Assembly: GCA_026874595.1 (NCBI GenBank)
Contig: CM049314.1
Span: 14,750,729-14,814,728 of the forward strand
Reading direction: 5' to 3'
Length of the DNA stretch: 64,000 nt
From: Sipunculus nudus
Taxonomy: Eukaryota; Annelida; Sipuncula; Golfingiida; Sipunculidae
Below are positions 40,101-54,700 of the stretch, piece after piece. Position 1 is the first letter of the stretch. Each line of letters starts with the position of its first letter. The notes below the pieces were generated by a model. It was not told where the DNA came from. It did no database searches and worked only from the letters and a program-made list of their open reading frames with translations. Made by a program: the position numbers and the translations under genes.

Positions 40101-43100
40101 AATCGAAACAGATCTCCGGTCTATACAACGGAATGTAGTACAGATGTCCGTACAGTCGAAGTTTAGAAAATTCATGAAGACCATCGGCAAAGATATAAAA
40201 CAAGGGATACGTTTGCATTAGCCAACCGATAGTTCACCCATGTTCAATTTTATAACATTCGCCAAGCGGCAGGAGTTATGTTTTTGGGCTCCTTTGTTTG
40301 GCTGTTTGCCTGTATGTCTGTTTATTTTGTGTCAACATTAATCGAAACGGTATTAACGGATTTTGATGAAGTTTTCAGGATATCTCGACAATGATACAAA
40401 AAAAATAATTAAATTTTTCGGATGTACCAGATTACTATCTCGATCCAGGAATTTTTATAGGAAATATGTTACATTTCTGGCAATTCCATGTCGGGGTATT
40501 GAGCTGCCTTTGAAGAGGACTGCGCTCTCTGAATGCAAATATCTAGAGACTACCGAACGACACCATCCGAGTCATTGGAGAGTGCCTCGTATATTTAACC
40601 ATAGTCCATAACTAGTTGTACAATCCATTTAAAATAAATAAAATTTATAATTAAATTTCTAGTTTTGAACACATTCTACAAGGTAAATCTTGGAGAGAAC
40701 TTATGTATCACTTCCTAACAATAATGTCTTCACTCTCCAGGTAAACTGCCAATCTACCTGTACAATGATGATAACTACAAGGGACGTTACGCTCTACTGA
40801 GACAAGGGGAGTATCGTGACCTGCCCGCCAGAAGGATCAGCACTAAAGTATCCTCTGTCAAATTCTGTAAGTACACATCAACCTCGATACATAAAGGGGC
40901 TACTCAGATATCTGATAACACAAGAAAATCTTTTGAATTTTTTTGTATAAAAAAAAAATGGCAAGAAAACGACGATCCTAACGGTCATAGGCTGCACGTT
41001 TTGTTTATATCCAGGTACGTGTTTATAACATGTGGGGGCCGTTATCTGCAACATGTGCAACCAAATATTGGCGCATGTACCATGTTTATTAACAGCTAGA
41101 AGATAAACAAACTCATACCTCTGTCACAGAGGTGTTATTGTGACCTTTCCTAGCAGTAATTATCTACAGTTTATAAATATGTACACAGCGTAAGCCAGAA
41201 ATCGCATAAATTCTGCAGAAGCTGTAGGTGAATAGCTTGCTCTAAAAAGTGTTTTACTACTGTATCTCAGCATCGTTTGGTGCTTACACTTTAAATCCTG
41301 TGAGAGAGACTACACAGATGAGGATCCCTTTACGTGTCCTCATAAAATATGATGTGTTATAAATTGCTTATTGGCATTGTCACAGCAACAAAATGTATCC
41401 GATCCAATTCCAATCAATACAATTTACATTCTTTTTAAACATATAAACTGCTTCAAGCTTGAATAGTCTATGACGCTGAGGTGCAAATGCGATATTTTCA
41501 CTAATAAACAAAAAGCTTTGTGAAAGTATATCATTGATCCTTTTTACTTGAACATATTTGTGCATTTGTACATTATCTTCTTTTTTAACGTCTTTTGGTG
41601 GAGGTAACCGCCTCCATTGTTTAAAACTAACTTAACTACGAAATATTTACATCTGTCATAAATATCTACATGAATAATATTAGCGCCACTTATGTTGAAC
41701 TACAAGCCGAATATGCCCCTTTTTGTAATTATTTCATTACTTGATTGGCCACTAAAATAGACAGAAAGAACATAAGATCCCGAGGTCTCTTGTTAGCTCA
41801 ACTGACTGTAAGAAGCGATCTGAGCTTTAGCGATCACTCATTGTTCTTCGTCTGTCCGTCTGTCCGACCAGTTGTCCATTAACTGGGCTCAACTCGTAAC
41901 CACTGGACATAGAAACTTCTAACTGAATGCCAATGGTGATCCATAAAAATGCCCTTCTCCTTAGAAACCGGTAATTAGGTCACTGCGACCTATATCCTCC
42001 GAACTGTTGGGCTCCTTAGTACCCCTCTCCCCCGAATAATTAAAACTTTGATACAAAAGTATCCAGTATCTAAATTGATTGCTATGATTCTTTTCATGAA
42101 AATTCTTCAAACCTAAAATTAGATCATGATGACCCATATTTTGCTAACCAAGGGTCGAAAACATGATTTTCAGCACCCAGTGTTTCAATTGGGGCTCACA
42201 TTGTATCGTTTTGCTCTGGAATTATCTGAATAAATATCCAGGAAGTCTCAGGGAAAATTTCTGTGGAAAGAGACCATAGTTCACCCGGAAATATCCAAGG
42301 TAATGGCTTCTGTCCGCACCCAGTCGGATTTCCATCTCCACCATTCTACAGCAGACAAGGCCTGTGATATAAATATTCATGATTTTAATGTAAATATCAT
42401 TATGGATATCAAGGCTGTATTTATAGTGTATTTTAACTAGATTAACTTGTATAATTGTAGACAAGCCACCTTCGAGGATGATTTTATACAAATCCCAAGG
42501 ACTGAGAGGCTCCTACAAAATCCTGTCAACAAGTGTACCTGACCTCAGGTCATCCAGGTACAGGTTTAACGACCTCACACGGTCAATCAGAATCACAGGT
42601 AAGTCAAGATGACGTCACATACTGGGCTTGGCTTCCTATTCGCGGGGTTAAAAATTTTGCGATTTTCCCTTTTTCGGTGTTTCGCGAAGGTTTCATTCTC
42701 GCAGTCTCACCTACATGATAAATACATATATCAATTGTTATATGAATTCAATTTATCGAATAAAATGTGTACTAAATCTTAATAATTGAAGGGATCCCCA
42801 TGCAGCATCGAACGATATTATCCATAAATATCATATAATTTGAAAGATCTGATTTAATTTAAATAGCAGGATGAACCTACAACCCTTATATTAAAAACCA
42901 ATATTCTATCTTTTGACTTACCTTAAAATTTGGGGCCTTCTAATCACAAAGGTTTTATTTTCACGAAAATTCTCCTTTCGTGAATATCGCGAATTTGAAA
43001 CCCTCGCGAACGAAAAGGTACCACAGTAACTCCTCCATTCATCTCCAAGATTTTTTTACCCTTTTTTTGAAGGGGGAGGGTGGTGGGGAGGGTTTTGGAA

Positions 43101-46100
43101 GTTGCATCTCAGCGCGTACAATCTAGGATTAATCGGGGCTGAGAAGATTCTTAGATGAATGAGGTTTACAGTAGCGGAAAATAAAATATATCGTTGTGTT
43201 GTGGTACACTTCAATGTTTCGTCGTCTTATACCTCAGATCCCACGTGACACAGGTTTTTTTTCCATTGATGTTAAATAACTACTTTCTGAAAAAATGGTG
43301 AATAATAAACATGATGAGTAGATGACGAATACATTTTGATAAAAAATCATACTGTTACAATTAAAAAAATGTATTTTTATTATGAATTATTGTTGTATGT
43401 GTTACTTCTGTATATCAAAATGAAATGGTGAAACACTTTTTTTGTAATGAATGAATGACTTTTACGCACACATGTTATTTATCAGGAAATGATGAATGGC
43501 TGTTGTATGGAGACATCAACTACAAAAAGTATCTTAGAACCCTGAAACCCGGAGAATATAAGACGCTGCCTGCCAGCCAGGACAAAAAGATATCTTCCGT
43601 CAGGCTTTTTGGTGAGTTTAAATAAGAAAAATTAAAAATAAAATAAAAATATTGCCGTCTGTAATTCGATAGAGTAGTATATAAGCACCAATATATAAGC
43701 GCTTTTCATGGTGATATATTATATAGTTCCTTATGGCCAGATACTATATAGTTCCTCATGGTCAGATACCATATAGTTCCCCATGGTCAGATACTATAAA
43801 GTTACTCATGGTCAGATACTATATAGTTCTTCATGGTCAGATACTATATAGCTCCTCATTGTTAGATACTATATCGTTCTTCATGGTCATATTCTATATA
43901 GTTCGGGCCTGACGAGGTCTATTAGCCAAGGCTTCCGGCATGTTGAGAATGGAATAGTTTAATCATTGAAGACCATTGATTTCACAAGACAGTCTTTAAT
44001 TTTGTATGTACCTATTGTCAGGTTGTGTAAAACATTACTCGTGCAGATATCCGCTTAAACATTTAGATCTTGAGTATTGAAACAAAAAAACCTTGATTGA
44101 AGGATTTTTTTAAACAATTTCCTCTAACCATGAACTTATTATTTGAATTTTTAATCTTTCTTTCAGTCTGTAAGCCTGGATATAAGAAATCCGGTTCCTC
44201 ATGTGTGGGTAGGTGTTTTTTTTTTTCAAGTATGTTGATAGATGAAACATGTATTTTTGTTAGCTATATTTCAATGTAAATTATATCATATAAATAAACA
44301 AAGTCATCTGATAAAAATCTCAAGATATCACGATTCGCAACTGAACGTAAAATCATATTTGACTACGTATAAATGACCAGACATGTTTTAATGTCTGACA
44401 ACAGAATGACGTATAAACTAGAATAATAAAGGTTTTTTTTCAATTTGGTTGATGACATATTATGTATTTTAGAAGACCACGACCTATCAATTTATGATTG
44501 ATTGTAGATATTGATGAATGCAAGGAGAACAAGAACGTATGCAAGTCCCCTGCCACCTGTCGTAACACGGCAGGAAGTTACGTTTGTGAATGTCCAAATG
44601 GCTACGCTTTCATGAGAGAAGAAGGCTGCAAGAAACTGCCGACGCTGCCAAATGGTGAGAGAATGCTAAACCACAATCTGTCATGAAAGGAAACGCCTCT
44701 TTCAACATCATGCCATTTTGTGCTGTTCACTTTAATGTGACGTGTTTACACTTTCATAGTATACTATTGCTGTGCCGTCAACATTTCAACCACAACTATT
44801 AGAGCAGAGTTTCAATGTCTTTTCCTATATTCCTAAAGCGGTAGGCTGTTTACGGCCTTCAGTAGTATTCTTGCAGAATACTTACCAATTGATTGCAGTT
44901 TTTCAGCAAGATTTTCACATTTAATTTAAAAGATTGACAATACAACCCGGCAACCGAGGTTTTGGTGGATTTGTGTAAATATGATACCAATTTCTCATTA
45001 ACATCAAAATGAGATTTTATTAACCTTCTGCACTGCATTGTACCCTAGCATTTAAACGTTTATAGCAAGTAACATGTCTGTATTCACTAAGCTAACAAGA
45101 TATCAACCAAGTGTTAAATAAAACATCAGTTTCAAGAGTGACTGCAACGTTTTTCTTATTTTCGTTAAACTGCTGGGTGTCTATATTTTTAACAATTACT
45201 TTTATAACAGATACACCTTTATAGCCTGTAGGTAGCACACTTGTGATTTTGTACAAGAAAAATAGTAACGAACGATACGCCTTATGGCTTTCGGGAGCTC
45301 TATGGTGAATTTAACATGGTTTTCTACACGCCGCTGTATAATTTATTTAATCATTATATATGTGTTTTCTGTGTTTTAGGCTGTAATGGAAAGGCCGATA
45401 TCATCTTTGTGTTGGACTCCAGCGGCAGTGTAGGCGCGACGAACTTCAGGACCATGAAGGCCTTCGTACGTAACTTCCTGAAACAGTTCAAGATCGGCGA
45501 CAATGGACTCCGTGTTGGTATGGTGTCATTCTCGACCAGGAGCCAGATCAGATGGTTCCTGAACCGCTACAGGGACATGAACTCCTTGCTTTCTGCCGTG
45601 GACAAAATTCCCTACACGCCCGGTGGTACATACACCCACCTTGCCCTGCGTCACATTGCAAACATGTTTAACGTGAGGTAGGAATCCAATACGTTGTCAC
45701 ATATTATCTCGCCTGTCAGAAAGTCTCTATGTTTTCCATATTTTTTATTCCTTGCCGGAAATCTTCGATTTCGGCAAGCAGGTTGGTCAGCTGCGTATTT
45801 TGTTTGTTTGTGGGTGTGTTTGTCACCACTCTACAGGCCACAATTTTGCAGCAATTGCTTTCAATCTTGCACAGCTGTTAGATAGTGAAAAATACTGGAA
45901 CCCTATTGTTTTTGGTCAATATAGGTCAATGGTCGAGGTCTTCAAAGGTTTGCAAAACGGTTTTTTCTTCATATCTTTGTCTCCATTAGTCGTATCTAAT
46001 TCAACTGTAGCTCATTTAATCGTCATTACAGGGCCTTTCTTCTGGTGTGTAGCTGCCTTAAAATTGTTGTAACCAAGGTTACGCATTTTGAGGAAAAATC

Positions 46101-48764
46101 GTGATAATCGAAAATAAGGGATCTAATTTTTCGAACTTTGTCAGTTTTAAAACTACAGAGGTCTAGTTTTTACATCAGGTAGCATATAAGTAGCATTATT
46201 TGATTATATTAAAAGTCTTCCAGTATCTCGTACAATATCTCGTCAAACGAGATAATTCGAGATATCGCTAAGTGCTAGCTTAGATTCCACAAGTATGCAG
46301 GAATTCGTTCGAAACCGGTACATCTCATGACTTATACAAATATCTGGAAACGCTTTGTCCGGATATTGCCGCTAGGGGGCGCTGCATCCGAACCTCCCCA
46401 ACCTATCATGTTTTGGTCATATCTCCAAAATTATACACATCTATTACGTAAACTATAGCTTATTTCATTCCTCTGAGTCTTTCCCATAACCTGGTTAAGT
46501 CATCTGGTCTCAATCTTTTGTCAATTTGTCTGTATGTCTGTCTGTTTGTCAGTTGTTGTCAATTGCGCCTGCTTTCTGATTCTTGCGTCTTACTTATGGC
46601 ATACTACAGGCTTCAGTTTTGCAGGAATGAAACTAGTCTTGAAACTAGTACCTCTTATTGTTAACATAAATATCTCGAAAGTGGTTTTTCATTTTCCGGA
46701 TATGGCCGTTAGGGGGCGCTACAGTCAAACCTCCCAAACATGTCATTTTTTGGCCATATATCTCCAAAACTGTAAATCTCAATTACATAACTATAGCTTT
46801 TTTTCCCCTCTGTGTCTTCTCCATAACCCGGTTAAGTCATCTGGTTCCAATCTTGTGCTACTGTGTCAGTATGTCTGTCTGTTTGTCAGCTGTCTCAATT
46901 TCTCCTGCTTGCTGCTTCATGTGTCTTACATTTAACATTCTTCAGTCCTCAATTTTTCTGGAATCACCTTGTAACTTACATGTATCGTATGTCTTAGATA
47001 TTTCTGGAAGTTTTATCTGTATTGTCCAAATAGGTCAAAGGTCAAGGTCATCAAAACACGTCTAAATCGTATTTCCCTCATAACTTCGACACTATTGGTC
47101 CTATCTTCACAAGCAATGGCTCATTTTCTTGCTCTTATTTCCTGCTCATTCATCTAACTATTGTTTTCGTCATTTCCGGCAAATGCTCTACCTCAGGATG
47201 TCTAGTTTGTTTATTTTTTATTAAACAATAAAAGCATACGGTGACAGAACAAAAAGTGATATATAACACATGTACATGTCATAACACAAAAGTCACTAGA
47301 TATTATAAATGTTTTCCATATTTATATACCTTGTTAAGTCCTTAAAACACACTGTCGCCGTCTGTAAGATTCCAATTTGGCCAAATATCAAAACCTAGAA
47401 CAGTTAATCTTATTAAATAATCGGTCATATTACCCTTTTACTTTGTTCCCGCTTCATCAATAAAACTTGAATCAAGTTTAATTGTAATATGACTTATTAT
47501 TTAAAAAGGCTGGGACGTATTACCATATGACTAATTATCGGACTTTCTAACTTGAAGTTCCGGAATAATACCATGATTATTCTTTTTCATAACCACTGAC
47601 TTACTTGTAGTTAGAGTTTTGTCCACTCGTGTCAGCAGACTTGGACACTTGGTACTTATACAAGCCTTGCACAATTACTCAGAGAGCTCTGATATTAGTA
47701 AGGTCTATCGAACAAAAATTTTAGTTGCAAACATAATAAACAGCCCGGCATGTCCATCGTCCAAACCATTATCTGTCAACCACCAAGTGTTATTTTAGCC
47801 GAAATGCTACTATACTTAACCCATTCTATCATATCCCCAATTCATGCCAACAATGAATGAAACATTACAGATCATTCTGTTCTACTAGTTTAGCAACAGC
47901 AACATGGCTTCCCATGAAATAATTTGCAAAGTTCTGACTTGCTGCCAAATCCCCTAAATGATCTTTTTTTTGGCGGGCCCCACATGTTATAAACACGTTG
48001 ATATAAACAAAACAAGCAGCCTGTGTGCGGTGATATCCATATTTTCTAGCCTATTTTTATAAACGCTCCGAAGGATTTCCTTCAGTTTCCTAAGGTAAGA
48101 GAAATGACGTGGCCCCTTTAAAGGAATCGCAGATCGCATCGTGGTATCAAATCATGTTGCATGATGAGCTATCGGAGAAAATCGTAGACAATCCCAGATA
48201 ATCATACCCATAGTGAACAAATGCTCAAAACAAATGCTCAGGATCCCGTATTTCTGAGTATTTTCTTAATTTTTCGTGTGGTCATTGTAATTGTTTAGTG
48301 AGAAAAAGCGCTACATAAAAATTTATTTTGATATGTGTATTTGGAAATATATGTGACAAGAATCTGACGAATAAATCCACGGCAGGACCAGTATTTCTAA
48401 GTGAGACATCAAAAATATCCGGACTCAGTCCGGAATAGGAATTGGATAACGGACATCTTCTCAAATATGTTAATCTTCAGTAAAATTTTCAGGACAATCA
48501 ATCAAACAGTTTTTGAGACTATATGACTAACGGACGAACAGATTGATAGAAGCTCAGACGAACGGAGCTCTGATAATTAGCAGTGTATATGATACACACC
48601 AGCTGTTAGACTAACGAAATAAATTAGTAGTTCCATGTAGTAACATAATATCGGTGTCCTATTGATATTTTGTCCACAATCCCACATGGACCTGTCACTG
48701 CCACCGGGAACCTCTCGGAAGAAAATATTGTAACAGCTGGTCTCCTTCCTTCCTCTCTCTCTAT

Positions 48765-48831
<67 letters not shown>

Positions 48832-51722
48832 GCACAGTGACAATTAACCATCCTACAAATGAGCACGACACAATATAACTGCACTTACCGTTACTGCATA
48901 GATGCCGCCACAAGCAGTGACCCTGGGCTAAAAAAGTGTATTCTAAATCATTTATGATAATACATCATACATTGTCATATATTATCTTTCTAACAGCGAT
49001 GAATAATCTTTTTGACAGCACAAATACAATGTCTTTTGACTTGGTAATTTTGCCACAAACAATAATGCTTTTGATTTAAAGATATGGTATGCGAATGGAC
49101 GTCCCCCACATCGCCGTCATGCTGACAGACGGACGCAGCACCCATAAGTCCTTGACAATGCTTTATGCCAAAGGTCTCAAGAGGTCTGTAGCTCGCATTC
49201 AGACTTACACCGTTGGCATCGGAAAGAATCTGGACACAGACGAACTGAAGGCTATTGCCAGTGAACCTGAGGACAAGCACGTGTTCCGTGCCGCCGACTT
49301 CAGCATGCTGAACGCCATCTACATGAACCTGGCCGTGCAAACATGCAGCGGTGAGTCGGAAGGCACACACTGTGTTACTGATAATTTTTAACATCAGATT
49401 TTGATTATTTTTTTACTTTCTGCATTTAATTAGATTTAACAAGGAAAAGCCTATTAAAAAAACTAAAAATATCAACTTCTCCGAAACTGTCCAGCCAAAT
49501 TGTTCACAGAATTAATTACTAAAACCATCTTTCTCAGGTTTTTTCGAATGATATCCAGTTAAGTGGATCTTGGCAGAGTTACAGGAAGCTAAACAATGTC
49601 ATTTAGCCAAAGAAGTATACTAAAATTATAATATCAGAAACGACTGGAGCTATCATCAATAAATTTTATATAATTTCATATTTGAAAATGAGGTATTGGT
49701 GGCGCCACTAGCATCAAACGTTTTTGTACGAGGGTCATCGGTCCTCAGCACATTAACCCATAATTTCTTAAGAACACCGGAGCTAGCATCCCCAAAGTTT
49801 ACGCAAATTTTATTGTTATCATTTGATTAAATGATTAAATAATTATAATTATAATATTAATCTGATCACAGTATATAAAAGAAGTTGTCATATCTGTATA
49901 ACTAGTCTTTATGTAATAAGTCAAATAAGTAATTGCAATTATAATTAATCTGGTTATAAAATTTAAAAAAAATGAAATATCCTTAATTCATGCATTAACT
50001 TGATTAATTAATTAAATTATCATCGTTATAATTATTCTGATAATAATATAAAAATGATTGTTATTTCTTAATTACTGTACTTCTTTTGATGAACTGATTA
50101 AATAATCATAATTATAATTAATCTGATTATGATTTTATAAGGTAAGATTGTCATACCCTTAATACTGTTCTTAGTTTGATTATTTAATTATACAAAATTT
50201 ATTTTAAAAAATTCAAACTTGTTTCTTTACGCTTTATAAAATAATTAACATATTTCCTCTATTAAAGTATGGAAAGTTTATAAATATGTAATGCGTTAAA
50301 TGATGGAAATAATTTTTTTCTTTTAAGATTTCGCCTTCAAGAAATATATGTTAAGTGTGTTTTATCCTATGGTTAGAGACTTTTGAAACAAAACGTGTTG
50401 GCATTAATAACAGTCTATAGTATTTAAAAAGTAGCCATTTTAATAAAAGGGACCTATTCATATACACGACATGTTAAATATGCAAGAAATATAGCTTTTT
50501 CTTCTTAAAACATCAGGGTATCCACAATATTTGGTTCCAAACCCTTTGCTTACTCATGTACGAATGTTACAAAAAGCTTGAACAGGGTGGGATCAGGGCC
50601 ATAAACATAAACATAACACGGACGCCACCTGGTAGCCGTATGACCCAACTTTACAAAGCAAGATATTTCAAGCTTTCAATTGGTGTTTCTTCTGTATTTC
50701 CTCTATCATGTATTTCTCCTTGATTGGAAACTGTTCGCGCATTAGCAAGGTTGGACCTCTGGTCATGCAGTCTTGTTGTGTTAAACAAACACAACTGGAT
50801 TGTGTTTACTCAAACACAGAACCATAACAAGGCATATATAGGTGAATTGGACCTATCAAGTCCATGTGTCAACATACATTCTCCTCGAAAATGTTTGTAT
50901 TCAGATTAAATGGACCAGTAGCGTTAGATAATATACACGTTAATGAAATGTTTATAATATGTTCTTTTAAATGCTTAATACCAATAAGAAGTTGATCATT
51001 CAAAGCTACAGAAGCCTCGGTCATTTCCACAATCAAACATTTTCAGAATATGAGTAAATCATATTGTGTCTTTATTTTGCTACGGATCAATTCGTTCTTC
51101 GCGAAGCAGTAGGCATGTTCAGTAGTGAGGATTGTCTTGTTGGTTTTGATTTATACTATTACTGTTGTGTATTTGGTATGTTTATATCACTGCATATATT
51201 ACAGACGTATCAGGAAAGACATGTCCCTCAGGACAAATGTATGATGAGAAGAAGAAGAGATGCGTCAATCCCGGTAAGTCAGCTGTCTTTTAACTCTTTT
51301 TTCGAATAAATCAAAAAGGTCAGAAGGCACTGTGCAGTTTACAAACTGTTAATATCGTATGAGGGGCTAAAATGCTTTTAAGAAACAAGATGTTTGCTTA
51401 ATCGCTCAGGAATTAATGAAAGCCTGCATGCCCTACGCCACCCTCCCCCGAATAAACATCAGATTCAAATTTGTGACCTTATATTAATATTGTGGCCAAA
51501 GGTCAGTTTTTGAAAATCACCGTAAACACGGGAAGAAGAAAAAAAGAAGAAAAACAAAATCTAATGAATGGCTTCGGATTCTGGTGGAACTAAAAAAAAT
51601 CCATCCATAAAAATTTTGACTCGTATATTAATGCAGAAATAACTTTAATAATAAGTAATATATTTTATAGCAATATAAGCTTTCCTTCCATATGAGGGTT
51701 AGGCTTTAATTATGCATTATCA

Positions 51723-51758
<36 letters not shown>

Positions 51759-54700
51759 GTTCATTTTGCTGGTTGTATAAGATAGTTGGTGATGTATCGT
51801 TAATATTGAAATATTTTTCAGGTAATATGCTGATATTGTATGACCAGCCAAGCTTCGGCGGGAAGGAGAAGCAGTTCACGTCCGCCAACCCAAATTTCCC
51901 CAAGATTGGGTTCAATGACAAGGCTCGCTCCGCCGTTGTCTACGGTAATTACATAAACTTACGGGGGCCGACTAACCCTTTTCTGAGAAAAAAAATTCTT
52001 GGAAATCTATTCGCTTAATACCGAAAAACAGCACTTCAGTATGGCACTTCCACCGTTTTCCATTACAGCCCGCTCCATTTTAGCCTAAATTTTCAAAATG
52101 TTTCTACACTGGTACAACATACCCCTCCCATCCCCCCCTCGGCACTTCAAGACTGTCCCCTGTGAGAGTACAAACAGTCTCGACAAATAAAATATTACAT
52201 TCATCAAGGTTTCTTATCGGAGGAATGGGTCGAATAATCTTTTAATCTTTTGCTATCTATTCAATATCGATCTTGTTGCATCAAGGAATTAAATACTGTT
52301 TTAATATGACAACATTAGAGGTCATTCACCTCACAATCGCAGGGGTTATTGTAGGCCAGTGTATCAGCGTTAATGCCTAGAAACACCGAACGTTTTCGTT
52401 ATCCCTTCTGAAATATATTTGGGAGAAGGTTACCGGCCCCATATTTTAAATGCTTACTTGTTAATCTGCAGAATGCATCTGAAGGCTTGGTGGGGTTTAG
52501 TGGAGGCAGAGCAGGATAATTCCTACAAACCTTCGGCTGCGATTTGAACTCTCGCGGTCCTGAGTCCTGTGACAAATGACTGCGGTATTAACTCAAATGA
52601 TAATGATTGTGTTTCATTATACCTGAATACTTGTAAAAGCCCATAAACCTGAATTAAATGTGGTCTTGTAGGGAAACCCTGGAAGGTTTACCAGCACGCT
52701 AAGTTCGGTGGCCGAGCTCGCACACTGCCAGCCGGACGTTATGCTGACCTCAGGAAGTACGGCTTTGACAGATACATATCATCTGTCAAACCAGCTGACG
52801 ACACAGCAGGTACGTTCAGGTTAAGTTTATAACCCAAAAATTAAAAATGATTAAGATTATTGATATCCTGTTATGTTTAAAAAGATCATCACATTGAACC
52901 CCCCCCCCCACACAGACACACACACAAACTTGCCTTAACGTAAGAGAAGGATTATGTAGTTGTCTTCTTATTTGCAGTGGCTTCAAATTCGCATTATTAG
53001 AGGTCGCCGAATGAGCGCGAAATCGAAACCACGCGGTTATAAATGTTTAACAGCTTTGTATGAGCGATAATTTCAGAAGCTACCGATACGTGGCGATAGT
53101 TGTGATGTGTATGTACTGAAAAGAACGATCATATTGACTACAAATTGAATCGGGAACAGGACTTAGATATACTTTTGCTTCCCAGACTGTGCAAGTAAAA
53201 TCAGAATTTTTTACTTTATTTTTTGCGTGAACAAATTTCTCCTGGTGTCGCTTGCCAAAGTTCCAGTTGGTCGAGCCGGTCGTTCTTTGGAAGATCTGGG
53301 CACTCTCCGCTGTTGCATACGTGGGTCTGGCTGTCATTTATGTCAACCTTTTCGATGTCCTTTAATTTTGAAAGAATATAGGGACTATTTTCAAGATTAT
53401 GTCTATTTGCTTTGGTGCAATACGGGAGTATTTTATTCCACATCAAGGGGATAATGCCGGTGCGTATTGTTCCACTCTTCAGTTAATGTACATTAATTAG
53501 TGACATACTCTCATCAACGGCATTTTCCCTGTACAAACTCGCCTCTAATTATCGAGTACATGGGCATTTAGTCACAGGCTGGTTTCTAACACCAAAACTA
53601 ACATACTAGTCGTTTAGGCTTGGCTTTGCCTTTAACCATACAAAAGGCTGGGCTTCCAGGTCTTACGTAAAAAGAATTACGCGAAATTTCAGGGAATGCA
53701 GTAACTCATATGTTTTTATAAAAATATATACTGATTGTTCGCAAAAATGAACCTCTGAAAAAATTGAAAACCGCGAAAATACAGCCGCGCTGATAAGAAG
53801 GAAACCAAATTATCCCCCCCCCCCCCCACCTATATATTGCCGCCTCAGCACACGTACATTATCCATGAAAGATGCGTCCTTTTCTGGCAGACCAAAGAAG
53901 CTGCAAGTGTAGCGCCAGCGGTGACCCCCACTACCGTACCTATGACAGCCAGATGATCCACTTTATGGGGCAGTGCAAGTACACCCTCAGCAAGTCTCTC
54001 ATACCCGGGGACGCCTGCGCATTTGCAGTGGAGGTAAAGAACGAGAGACGCGTGAAAAGCAGACCTGTCGCCCACACACGCATGGTGGACTTCAAGATCA
54101 ACGGACAGACCATCCGACTTCTCAAGGGGAAACGTGTTCAGGTAAATTAAGTTGTCATCTCTCAGATGTGAGTTAACAGTTTCAATTTTATCTGTAGAGT
54201 GTATTTGATTTTTGGCTTCCTCTGCGTACATATTAATAATTTATAGTTAATTCCTGCTAAGAAAAGTTATAACAAAGCCTCTGTAAATGAATGCGAGAGC
54301 TTGTTTATATACAAGCTGTTAACACAGAAAGTTAAAGTTGAAAGGTTGCATAAAGCCCTTTGCAAAACTTTGGCTCGTCTGACTTGCCGCCAGAGGTCCT
54401 TTGGAATGTATTGAATTATTTTTCGGGTCCAAGGTGTTATTAACACATGGATAAACATAAAGTCAACAGCCTTTGTGCAGTGGTAGCACAGGGACTTTAA
54501 AGGGGAAAAAATAAAAATAAAAAAGAAATAAATAAAAAAAGAATTCAAGCTACCTACGGAGATTCGCAAGATCATAATTAATATATGTAAATTAGGTTCA
54601 TTATCAATCGTTGACGGTAAATGATAAGTGATTTCAGGTTCAAAAGCCATGGCATCATGTGTAGGCTATTTAAACAACTTCAGATGTCTCATATTAATCT

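Larger units (their letters stand above)
45678..49081 (+). other. Intron splitting VWA 2 (3.4 kb)
   Basis: It holds the duplicated 330-bp repeat, a palindromic-looking patch (CTCGTCAAACGAGATAATTC near 46240), a dispersed repeat near 47960-48120 that resembles 40980-41050 in inverse orientation, and a CT microsatellite (48769-48829). No exon is supported. Confidence 0.6.

Noticed and set aside
45670-45677. Alternative donor GTGAGG seven bases before the chosen end of exon 32
   Set aside because: Using it leaves phase 0, which does not join the acceptor at 49081 in the open frame.
46534-47065. 133-codon Cys/Leu-rich open frame
   Set aside because: It lies in the duplicated 330-bp repeat in the VWA 2 intron.
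53216-53446. Minus-strand open frame of mixed composition before VWD 2
   Set aside because: It overlaps other open frames, has no start context or recognisable domain, and may be an old mobile-element fragment.
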